From Nitrospirota bacterium (lineage in GTDB: Bacteria; Nitrospirota; Thermodesulfovibrionia; UBA6902), in the NCBI GenBank assembly GCA_024277515.1, contig JAJRVB010000138.1:1-13158 (forward strand): a stretch of 13,158 bases of DNA. The letters are read 5' to 3'. Position numbers and translations under genes: made by a program. A model generated the notes under the pieces. That model was not told the DNA's origin, did not search any database, and saw nothing but the letters and a program-made list of their open reading frames with translations. Positions 1 through 6,563 of this stretch are shown here, in pieces. Position 1 is the stretch's first letter, and every line of letters begins with the position of its first letter.

Positions 1-1013
1 CATACATGCACAGCCCGGTGGACACTGCCCGGCTTGATTCCCTTCTCGTTGAAGTTGTTGAGGTAATGAATTACAAAAATATCAGAAGGGTCGTGATTGT
101 TGATGATGAAGATTGCGCGATAAATATTGTGAGCATCAGGGATGTTATTGAAAACCTTGAGGGGAATTATAACAGTTTTCTGGAGCGGAAACTTCAGAGT
201 GCAAAAGAAATACTGAATCTGCTTCCGGAAATGCTTATAGAGGTAACGGACACCGGCAGCGAGCAGTTAATTATCTGGATCAATGACAGGGCCATCCGCA
301 GATTCGGCAGGGCGATGCTGGACAAACCTGTTGCCGATTTCCTTCCACAAGACACATGGGACATGATTTACTCTGCTATGACCACACGCAACAAAATTGA
401 AAATATCAAGCTCAAGCTGGGGGAGAGTATATATGAGCTCTCCGGTTATTTTATCTCAACCTTCGGCAAAATGGAAAAAGGCAGGTTTCAGCTGATCATG
501 CGGGACATTACAGAGGACATAAAGCTCTCGATAGTCGATCCTCTTACCGAGATTTATAACAGAAGGTTTCTGAATGGATTTCTGATGAAGGAACTCGAGA
601 GGAGCAAACGGCTGGACAGGCATTTTTCCGTGGTCATTTCCGATATCGACAATTTCAAGTGGATAAATGATTCTCATGGACATCTGTCAGGGGACATGGT
701 CCTGAAGTCTCTTGCCGGGGTCATTACCGGGACGGTACGGAACCTGGATGTGGTCGGCAGGTACGGAGGAGATGAATTTATGCTGATACTGCCCGATACC
801 AACCATGAAACCGTAGTCAGGGTGATAGAAAGGCTGAGGAGAGAGGTTGCATCACTGGAGATAAAGGTTTTGAACGATGTAAAAGCAAAAACCACTCTCA
901 GCTTTGGTATTGCATCCTTCCCTGGTGACGGAACTTCTCTGGATGATCTCCTGATCGCAGCAGACAGGAGATTATATGAAGCAAAACGCCTCGGCAAAAA
1001 CAGGATTGCCTGA
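1..1013 (+). CDS. Diguanylate cyclase, CBS (partial)-PAS-GGDEF, 5' end outside the window
   Basis: Makes cyclic di-GMP from two GTP. The frame is open to the left edge, so the ATG at 6 is probably internal and the gene is cut by the window. Counting from that ATG, residues 10-53 look like the second half of a CBS domain (IRRVVIVDDED followed by SIRDVI). Residues 64-175 look like a PAS-type sensor, and the GGDEF domain runs from about 176 to 335. The active-site loop GGDEF is at 254-258, the metal-binding Asp is in SDIDNFKWIND (213 region), and an RxxD inhibitory site (RNLD, 245-248) lies exactly five residues before GGDEF. The enzyme should therefore be active and product-inhibited. CBS domains often bind adenine nucleotides, so energy status could be the input, which is inference. 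A YajQ-family gene follows after 141 bases on the same strand. Confidence 0.9.
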   Translation, partial: YMHSPVDTARLDSLLVEVVEVMNYKNIRRVVIVDDEDCAINIVSIRDVIENLEGNYNSFLERKLQSAKEILNLLPEMLIEVTDTGSEQLIIWINDRAIRRFGRAMLDKPVADFLPQDTWDMIYSAMTTRNKIENIKLKLGESIYELSGYFISTFGKMEKGRFQLIMRDITEDIKLSIVDPLTEIYNRRFLNGFLMKELERSKRLDRHFSVVISDIDNFKWINDSHGHLSGDMVLKSLAGVITGTVRNLDVVGRYGGDEFMLILPDTNHETVVRVIERLRREVASLEIKVLNDVKAKTTLSFGIASFPGDGTSLDDLLIAADRRLYEAKRLGKNRIA

Positions 1014-1048
1014 AATTTGTTTTTGCCGGATTTTCCATTAAAAAAATT

Positions 1049-1077
1049 GCGGACCTGACAGTATAAATTTTGTCCGC
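1049..1077 (+). terminator. Weak hairpin after the GGDEF gene
   Basis: GCGGAC (1049-1054) pairs with GTCCGC (1072-1077) around a 17-base loop. No T-run follows, so this is at best a weak or factor-assisted terminator between the cyclase and YajQ genes. Confidence 0.2.
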
Positions 1078-1154
1078 TCCCGCCCCCTGAATTGTTCTAA
1101 TTGTATTATTTGGGTTAAACTAATGCACGATAATTTCCCGGGAGGTACGTAATT

Positions 1155-1649
1155 ATGGCTGAACATTCATTTGATATTGTCAGTAAAGTGGATTTGCAGG
1201 AAGTATCCAACGCGATTATTCAGGCTATGAAGGAGATAGGGCAGAGGTTCGACTTCAGGGGCAGCAAGAGCAAGATCGACCTGGACAAGGCCAGGAACGA
1301 AATCCAGATTGTTTCGGATGACGAGTACAAAATGAAAAATGTCATCGATATACTTGAGAGCAAGCTGATTAAGAGAAAAGTCCCGTTGAAGGCCTTGAGT
1401 TACGGCAAGGTTGAAGATGCGGCCTCATCCACTGTCAGGCAGGTCGTAACTCTCCAGCAGGGGATTCCGACGGAAAAGGGCAAAGAGATAGTCAAGATCA
1501 TAAAGGGGACAAAGCTCAAAGTGCAGTCGGAAATACAGAAAGACCAGCTTCGGGTCCGGGCAAAAAAAATAGATGACCTCCAGTCACTCATGAAACTCCT
1601 GAAGGAAAAAGACCTCGGCATACATATCGAGTTTGTTAATTACAGATAA
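1155..1649 (+). CDS. yajQ: YajQ family (UPF0234) nucleotide/c-di-GMP-binding protein
   Basis: This is a small cytoplasmic protein of 164 residues, the normal YajQ length. It opens with the family hallmark HSFDIVSKVD and contains RFDFRGSKSKID (about residues 32-43) and the C-terminal IHIEFVNYR. The family has two alpha/beta halves, and the Xanthomonas member is known to bind cyclic di-GMP and work with a transcription regulator; other members bind RNA or nucleotides. Whether this copy binds c-di-GMP is inferred. A strong Shine-Dalgarno, GGGAGGT (1140-1146), lies 8 bases before the ATG and fixes the start. It sits directly after a diguanylate cyclase gene on the same strand, which gives the assignment some functional support. 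Confidence 0.93.
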   Translation: MAEHSFDIVSKVDLQEVSNAIIQAMKEIGQRFDFRGSKSKIDLDKARNEIQIVSDDEYKMKNVIDILESKLIKRKVPLKALSYGKVEDAASSTVRQVVTLQQGIPTEKGKEIVKIIKGTKLKVQSEIQKDQLRVRAKKIDDLQSLMKLLKEKDLGIHIEFVNYR

Positions 1650-1660
1650 AAAGACAAAAA

Positions 1661-1723
1661 AGTAGACAGCAGGCAGGGGCCAAGTTAAAGCTGTCCTTTC
1701 CTGACTACTGTATACTGTCTACT
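1661..1723. repeat. Intergenic inverted repeat, low-complexity ACTG-rich
   Basis: AGTAGACAG (1661-1669) is repeated inverted as CTGTCTACT (1715-1723). An alternative pairing GACAGC (1665-1670) with GCTGTC (1690-1695) competes with it. The right arm belongs to a small quasi-tandem run of CTACTG/TATACTG words (1701-1730). It may serve as the yajQ terminator or be one copy of a dispersed intergenic repeat; a single copy in the window cannot decide. Confidence 0.4.
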
Positions 1724-1735
1724 GATTACTTGTTG

Positions 1736-1741
1736 TATAAT
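1736..1741 (+). promoter_or_regulatory. Candidate -10 box (TATAAT) directly before the cysE-cysS fusion gene
   Basis: A perfect TATAAT ends 8 bases before the ATG at 1750. No Shine-Dalgarno is seen between 1742 and 1749. If it is a real -10 element, transcription would start at or just before the start codon, giving a leaderless mRNA. No convincing -35 box is present. Confidence 0.35.
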
Positions 1742-1749
1742 ACCTTACT

Positions 1750-3867
1750 ATGGGTTTATGGGATGACATAAGGTGCGATTACAAGACCGTCTTTGATATG
1801 GATCCTGCCGCTAAAAGCAGTCTTGAAGTCATCCTGTCGTATTCAGGATTCCATGCCATCTTCTTCCACAGGATAAACCATTTATTATGGAAGGCGAACA
1901 TCCCTTTTTTTCCGCGCTTTCTGTCCCAGCTTGCAAAGATCATCTCAGGCATTGAAATTCATCCAGGAGCAAGAATCGGCAAGGGTTTTTTTATTGATCA
2001 TGGAGCGGGTGTGGTCATAGGTGAGACCTCTGAGATAGGGGAGAATGTACTGCTCTACCAGGGGGTGACACTGGGCGGCACAGGCAAGGAAAAAGGCAAG
2101 AGACATCCCACGCTCGGCAGCAACATAGTTGTAGGGGCAGGGGCAAAAGTGCTGGGCGCGATAACCATCGGGGATAATGTCAAGATAGGCGCCAACTCGG
2201 TTGTCCTGCATTCCGTCCCCGGGAATTCAATCGTTGTCGGAGTGCCGGGCAGGGTGATAAAAAAGAAGGTCGTCAAGATGTTTGCCGACGGGCCTGTTGA
2301 AATGCTTGATCATGTACATATTCCCGACCCGCTTGAAGATAAATTCGAAGAACTTAAATCTTATATACATGAACTTGAAAGGAGAATAAGCGGATTGGAA
2401 GGCAAGGCTGAAACGATAAAGGTCTATAACACGATGAGCGGAGAAAAGGAGTATTTTGTTACCCTTGCTCCAAAGAAGGTAAACATGTATGTATGCGGGA
2501 TAACGGCGTATGACGTTTGCCATCTGGGTCACGCGCGGAGTGCGATTGTATTTGACATTATTAAGAGATATCTGAGATACAGGGGATATGAGGTGACCCA
2601 TGTGAGAAATATAACCGACATTGATGACAAGATAATTGCGCGCGCAGCCAGGGAGAATATTTCGACCGGGGAAGTAGCAAAAAAATATACGGACGAATAT
2701 TACCGTGACATGGACCTGCTCGGTGTGAGCAGGGCTGATATCGAACCGAATGCAACGGACCACATACAGGAGATGATAGAGACCATTAAGGTGCTTGTTG
2801 AAAAAGGGTATGCGTATCCTCTGGACGGGGATGTCTATTTTGAGGTGGGCAGATTTCCCGGCTATGGAAAGCTTTCAAAGAAAAACCCGGATGACCTTCT
2901 CGCAGGCGCAAGGGTGAATATTGATGAAAGAAAACGGAGCCCGCTTGATTTTGCACTCTGGAAGGCCTCAAAGGAGGGTGAGCCCGCCTGGGAGAGCCCG
3001 TGGGGCAGGGGAAGGCCGGGCTGGCATATTGAGTGCACATCCATGGCGTCGAAATATCTCGGCGAGAGCTTTGACATCCACGGGGGCGGGGCTGACCTGA
3101 TATTTCCCCACCATGAAAACGAGATCGCCCAGGGCGAGGCGTATTCCGGCAAGCCGTTTGTAAAGTACTGGATGCATAACGGGTTTATCACCGTTGATAA
3201 AGAGAAGATGTCAAAATCACTCGGTAACTTTTTCACAATCAAGGAAATCCTTGATAAATACGAACCCGAGGTGGTCAGATACTTTCTCCTCTCTGCGCAT
3301 TACAGGAGCCCTATCGAGTTTTCTGATGTGCAGTTAAATGAGGCCGAGCTTTCGATTGACCGATATTACACAACGGTCATACGGATAAATGATTTTATCG
3401 AGAGTGCTGGCGCCAAAGAGAAGGTTGAAGGTGCGTCTGAACTCGAGGACCTGCTCTCCGGTTTTAAGGACAAGTTCCTCAATGCAATGAATGATGATTT
3501 CAATACAGCCTCGGCGCTCGGATATATATTTGAGCTGATAAGAGAGGTAAACAGGTTTCTGGATGGCCGGCCTTCGGGTCAGAAGGCGAAAGACCTCGTG
3601 CTCAGGACCCGTGAACTTCTTGCCGAAATCGGGGGAGTGCTGAATATCTTCAACAAGACGCCTGAAGAGTGGTACAGGTCATTAATGAAGGTGAAGAAGA
3701 TAGATCTGTCAGAGAGTGATCTGGAGGATAAAATCCTTGAGAGACAGAAGGCGAGGGAGGCGAAAGAGTGGGCCGCGGCAGACAGGATCCGGGACGAACT
3801 TGCCGAAAAGGGGGTTATCCTTGAAGATAAGAAAGACGGGACCGCATGGAAGATCAGGGCGGGTTAA
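1750..3867 (+). CDS. Fused serine O-acetyltransferase / cysteinyl-tRNA synthetase
   Basis: One 705-residue open frame holds two enzymes. Residues 1-193 are a short (EpsC/Bacillus-type) serine acetyltransferase making O-acetylserine from serine and acetyl-CoA. It has hexapeptide beta-helix repeats (about 66-168), the catalytic motif IDHGAGVVIGET with H84, and KRHPTLG with H119. Residues 195-216 carry a heptad pattern (L195, F199, L202, I206, L209, I213, L216), a likely coiled coil. Residues 222-705 are a full-length class Ia CysRS charging tRNA-Cys. The HIGH motif is HLGH (258-261) and KMSKS is at 486-490. The Zn ligands are C249, C429, H454 and E458, and an anticodon-binding C-terminal part follows. 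CysRS proteins normally begin near IKVYNT; here that point (222-227) has no ATG or GTG, although a TTG at 2395 preceded by GGAG could start a separate CysRS. cysE and cysS are adjacent in Bacillus-type operons, so fusion is plausible. No Shine-Dalgarno precedes 1750. The domain calls are very secure; that the chain stays one protein is inferred. Confidence 0.95.
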   Translation: MGLWDDIRCDYKTVFDMDPAAKSSLEVILSYSGFHAIFFHRINHLLWKANIPFFPRFLSQLAKIISGIEIHPGARIGKGFFIDHGAGVVIGETSEIGENVLLYQGVTLGGTGKEKGKRHPTLGSNIVVGAGAKVLGAITIGDNVKIGANSVVLHSVPGNSIVVGVPGRVIKKKVVKMFADGPVEMLDHVHIPDPLEDKFEELKSYIHELERRISGLEGKAETIKVYNTMSGEKEYFVTLAPKKVNMYVCGITAYDVCHLGHARSAIVFDIIKRYLRYRGYEVTHVRNITDIDDKIIARAARENISTGEVAKKYTDEYYRDMDLLGVSRADIEPNATDHIQEMIETIKVLVEKGYAYPLDGDVYFEVGRFPGYGKLSKKNPDDLLAGARVNIDERKRSPLDFALWKASKEGEPAWESPWGRGRPGWHIECTSMASKYLGESFDIHGGGADLIFPHHENEIAQGEAYSGKPFVKYWMHNGFITVDKEKMSKSLGNFFTIKEILDKYEPEVVRYFLLSAHYRSPIEFSDVQLNEAELSIDRYYTTVIRINDFIESAGAKEKVEGASELEDLLSGFKDKFLNAMNDDFNTASALGYIFELIREVNRFLDGRPSGQKAKDLVLRTRELLAEIGGVLNIFNKTPEEWYRSLMKVKKIDLSESDLEDKILERQKAREAKEWAAADRIRDELAEKGVILEDKKDGTAWKIRAG
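2381..2397 (+). promoter_or_regulatory. Possible internal ribosome binding site and TTG start for the CysRS half
   Basis: AAAGGAG (GGAG at 2381-2384) lies 10 bases before an in-frame TTG (2395-2397, codon 216), just upstream of the natural CysRS N-terminus at codon 222. It would yield a free CysRS of about 490 residues beside the fusion. It could also be chance or a relic of a formerly separate gene. Confidence 0.3.
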
Positions 3868-3875
3868 AGGTTTTA

Positions 3876-4706
3876 TCAGAGAGAGAGAAGCGTGGGCATG
3901 AGTTCTTCATGCCTTGAGAGGATCCGTTTGAACATTTCCACAAGCCCTCTGCCGAGGGCGATAATAAATTCAATTTCAATGTATGTGTCGGCAGTGCTGT
4001 CGAAGAGGAGTCTCAGTTTTGACGGGAATTGTTCATCCGGCTTCCAGTAGAGTATGAGAAAGGGCACTTTAGGAAGAGGGTAAATAACCCGTGCAAAATC
4101 AGCGGAAAACCCCTCAATGCTGCTGCCCCCGAAGATGTTAATAAGGTCAAAGAATATCCCGGTATGAGATTCAGCAAGCTGTCTCATGGGTTCCTCGCAT
4201 CTCCTGTCAAAGTATTGCGTCACTGACGAGGCCCTCTTCAGCTGATCAAAGGAGACCCACTTTCCTGAAAGCGGTTCACCCCCTCCCGTGATGATGTATT
4301 TAAGCAAAGGGACGGCCACCCAGGTATTTATGTGCAGCAGGGACTCGATGCCCCCTTTGCTGTCGACAACGAAATCCTTGCCCAAGCACTTGATGCGCAG
4401 CTTCTCATCCGAATATTCCGCCCCGAGCCCTTCAGCAGCTTTCGCGAAGTCCACGCCTGATATTTCTTTTTTCAGCGGGTCGAGGAGCTCATCGAGTTTT
4501 TTGTCCTGACCTCTTTTGACTATTTTCTTATCGAGGATTTCAGCGGCTTCCCTGCCGATATGGGGACAGTCGGATAATTTTTTGTCGCCATTAATGAGTG
4601 AGGCTGCAAAGGCAAGGCAGGTCGGCACACCGCACTCCCTGCAATTGGATTTGTTCAGATATCTTAAAATTTCGAGATGATTGATTCCGGATTTCTTCGG
4701 GGCCAT
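3876..4706 (-). CDS. Fe-S cluster domain plus DUF3786 protein
   Basis: 276 residues. The N-terminus carries a four-cysteine motif, C22-x2-C25-x4-C30-x16-C47. This is the spacing of the small 4Fe-4S domain found in the corrinoid iron-sulfur protein large subunit and in RnfB. Residues 105-260 match the pattern of DUF3786 (LLHINTWVAVPLLKYI, GKWVSFDQLK, then YPLPKVPFLILYW and IEFIIALGRGLVEMF). DUF3786 proteins are typical of strict anaerobes and have no agreed function; a link to corrinoid or one-carbon metabolism is only suggested by the Fe-S domain. No signal peptide, so cytoplasmic. It is convergent with the fusion gene, with an 8-base gap, and divergent from the beta-propeller gene. No Shine-Dalgarno precedes the ATG; TATAAT ends five bases before it. 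Confidence 0.8.
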   Translation of the reverse strand: MAPKKSGINHLEILRYLNKSNCRECGVPTCLAFAASLINGDKKLSDCPHIGREAAEILDKKIVKRGQDKKLDELLDPLKKEISGVDFAKAAEGLGAEYSDEKLRIKCLGKDFVVDSKGGIESLLHINTWVAVPLLKYIITGGGEPLSGKWVSFDQLKRASSVTQYFDRRCEEPMRQLAESHTGIFFDLINIFGGSSIEGFSADFARVIYPLPKVPFLILYWKPDEQFPSKLRLLFDSTADTYIEIEFIIALGRGLVEMFKRILSRHEELMPTLLSL

Positions 4707-4711
4707 AAAAT

Positions 4712-4717
4712 ATTATA
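4712..4717 (-). promoter_or_regulatory. Candidate -10 box (TATAAT) for the DUF3786 gene
   Basis: On the minus strand TATAAT is followed by ATTTT and then the ATG at 4706. The spacing would place the transcription start at the start codon. No Shine-Dalgarno and no clear -35 are visible. Confidence 0.35.
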
Positions 4718-4786
4718 GCGCATTGTACTCAGCATGGGTCCCCTGCCAGTGTTTATAAGAAATATTTATGTATATATATTAAGGTC

Positions 4787-4827
4787 TTGAATAAAAAGAA
4801 TTTATAGTCTATTAGTATGTTAATAGA
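4787..4827 (+). promoter_or_regulatory. Candidate promoter with overlapping operator-like dyad before the beta-propeller gene
   Basis: TTGAAT (4787-4792) and TATTAG (4810-4815) are spaced 17 bases apart, each matching 4 of 6 consensus positions. A 7-bp dyad, TCTATTA (4808-4814) and TAATAGA (4821-4827), overlaps the -10 box and probable start site, a common place for a repressor. The surrounding 150 bases are very AT-rich. Confidence 0.3.
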
Positions 4828-4855
4828 GTAAACACATAACAGAAAGGGGGCGGTA

Positions 4856-6106
4856 ATGAAAAAAGTATTTGTTGCAATTTTATGTTTTGCCGTTTTATTT
4901 ACAGGGACAGCGATAGCAGGCAGTGTTGTTGCCATGAGAGGGGATGGTACGGTCGTATTTATTGATGATCAGAAGGAAAAGATAGTCGACCGGGTCTATA
5001 CAGGGGGAGTTGGGGGCTCAATGGGTGCATTGACTCCTGACGGAAAACTGCTTTATGTGGCAAACACATTCAACGGGCAGTATACCACCTCGATTATTGA
5101 TGTAGAGAAGCGCACCCTTATCAAAAACCTTCCGACCGGTCCGCGTCCGGCACACGCTTATGTGAGCCCCGATGGAAAACTTGTAGGCGTAGCTCATAAA
5201 TTTTCGGAGAACGGTCAGATAGTCATAGCCATTATAGACACCTATTCCAATAACGTAAAGCACCACATAACTATCGATATTGAAAACGCTTCCTTCAGAG
5301 GAGTACTCAATCCTCATAGCGGCTGGTTAAGAGACTGCAAGCATTTTCTTGTGCCGAACTGGGCGGATAATGTAGTCCATGTGATCGATGCTTATGAAGG
5401 CAAAGAGGTGGCCAGGTTGCAGCTTGAGGGCAATCCGCACAACTTCAATGTAACCTCCGACAGCAGTGAACTCTGGGTAGCGGTTGATGCCGTGGAAGAT
5501 GCCGCTGGCAAAAAGGCCGGATGCGGGCAGCTGGTTATCTATGATATTCCGGGGATTCTTGGGTCTCCGCCGGTCACTACTCCAAAGACAAGCTTTTGTC
5601 TGACTCTAAATCCGGGAGAGCCGAAGCAGGGACACCATGCAGCATTTACCCGTGACGGCAAGTATGCGTATGCAACCAATGTCGGGGGCGGCAAGGGAAC
5701 AAGCATAAATGTGTTTGATGTCAAGACAAAAAAGCTTGTGGCTCATCTTACGGCAGGCGGAAAAGGAGTTGGACATCCCTTTATGAGTCCTGACGGCAAA
5801 TACGTTGTTGTGGGGCAGTACGGCGCAAATATACTCACCTTTATAGACGCAAAAAAGCATGAAGTAGTCAAGAAGCTTGCGATTGGAGAAGGAAAAGGCG
5901 TCCAGTGGGTGGCCTTTACCCCTGACAATAAAAAGGCATTTGTTAACAATAATGGTGATGATGCTGTGTATGTTCTGGATATGAAAAAGCTTCGCGTGAA
6001 AAACAAGATCGTGACGGCTGAGCCTGGCAAGTTCTGGAAAACGCAGTGGCATGTGACAAACGGCTGGTATCTGGTATACGAGGCGGTTGAGACCTATTTA
6101 AAGTAA
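4856..6106 (+). CDS. Secreted YVTN/YncE-type beta-propeller protein
   Basis: 416 residues with a clear Sec signal peptide (MKK, hydrophobic core 4-17, cleavage after AIA at 19-21), so it is periplasmic or exported. The mature part is a run of propeller blades. Each blade has the SPDGK-type turn (TPDGKLLYVAN 60-70, SPDGKLVGVAH 104-114, TRDGKYAYATN 265-275, SPDGKYVVVG 311-320, TPDNKKAFVNN 355-365) followed by a strand such as SINVFDVKTKK. Seven blades is the usual number. Histidines sit before several turns (PHNF 194-197, GHHAAF 259-264, GHPFM 306-310), as is common in this family. Relatives include YncE and the cytochrome d1-like NirF proteins, but there is no CxxCH haem site. A Shine-Dalgarno AAAGGGGG lies before the ATG. 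It is monocistronic, with its own AT-rich promoter region and a terminator. The ligand or partner cannot be told. Confidence 0.85.
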   Translation: MKKVFVAILCFAVLFTGTAIAGSVVAMRGDGTVVFIDDQKEKIVDRVYTGGVGGSMGALTPDGKLLYVANTFNGQYTTSIIDVEKRTLIKNLPTGPRPAHAYVSPDGKLVGVAHKFSENGQIVIAIIDTYSNNVKHHITIDIENASFRGVLNPHSGWLRDCKHFLVPNWADNVVHVIDAYEGKEVARLQLEGNPHNFNVTSDSSELWVAVDAVEDAAGKKAGCGQLVIYDIPGILGSPPVTTPKTSFCLTLNPGEPKQGHHAAFTRDGKYAYATNVGGGKGTSINVFDVKTKKLVAHLTAGGKGVGHPFMSPDGKYVVVGQYGANILTFIDAKKHEVVKKLAIGEGKGVQWVAFTPDNKKAFVNNNGDDAVYVLDMKKLRVKNKIVTAEPGKFWKTQWHVTNGWYLVYEAVETYLK

Positions 6107-6121
6107 CTGAAGCCAAATGAT

Positions 6122-6164
6122 AAGAACAGGGGGAGTATCATTAATTTGATATTCCCCTGTTCTT
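6122..6164. terminator. Bidirectional terminator between the beta-propeller and carbonic-anhydrase-like genes
   Basis: The left arm AAGAACAGGGG (from 6122) with its extension to TATCA (6140) pairs with TGATA (from 6149) through CCCCTGTTCTT (ending at 6164). The long stem has one bulge and a short AT loop. It lies between two converging genes and overlaps the stop codon of the minus-strand gene. Only short T-rich stretches follow on either strand. Confidence 0.75.
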
Positions 6165-6547
6165 TATGAATCTTCATCTATTTCATGGACTTCCCAGTTG
6201 CTGTCAATCCACAATCCTGTTATTTCCATATTTTCATATTGTTGACGAAGAAAATTAACCGCCTTTTGAATATGAATAATCTGTTGGCTTTTCGGCGCCG
6301 GATTCCCGGCGCAATCATGATGGCCGACAACAGCAATTCCAACTGACTTATGATTTTCAACAGAAATCCTCAGTCTGTTGAGAATCGACCGAATCAAAAC
6401 ATCATCTTTTTGTTCCGACAGGATCAGGCTCGGGCCGGCTTCACTTATGGAATCCACGTATTCAACATCAAAACGTCGTTGCAGATAGCTTATTACAGGC
6501 AGCTGAACCCGCCCATCCATGCAATTGATAACTGTGCAGAATCTCAT
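6164..6547 (-). CDS. Minimal beta-carbonic-anhydrase-like zinc protein
   Basis: 127 residues. It begins MRFCTVINCMDGRV and carries the two signature motifs of beta-carbonic anhydrases: C9-x-D11-x-R13 and H76-x2-C79 (GHHDCAGNP). These are the expected Cys-His-Cys zinc ligands and the Asp-Arg pair. Classical enzymes are about 190-230 residues, so this is a stripped-down form resembling a family annotated only as putative carbonic anhydrase. CO2 hydration is possible but not shown. The start is set by a strong Shine-Dalgarno, GGAGG, 7 bases upstream; the frame also runs upstream to 6724, but that part overlaps the ABC gene. It follows the ABC ATPase gene by 16 bases, so the two are co-transcribed and probably translationally coupled. 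Confidence 0.8.
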   Translation of the reverse strand: MRFCTVINCMDGRVQLPVISYLQRRFDVEYVDSISEAGPSLILSEQKDDVLIRSILNRLRISVENHKSVGIAVVGHHDCAGNPAPKSQQIIHIQKAVNFLRQQYENMEITGLWIDSNWEVHEIDEDS

Positions 6548-6563
6548 ACTGTTTCCTCCAAAA

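Noticed and set aside
2227..2763. 178-codon minus-strand frame inside the fusion gene
   Set aside because: It lies wholly opposite a strongly conserved coding region and its translation resembles no family; a shadow frame.
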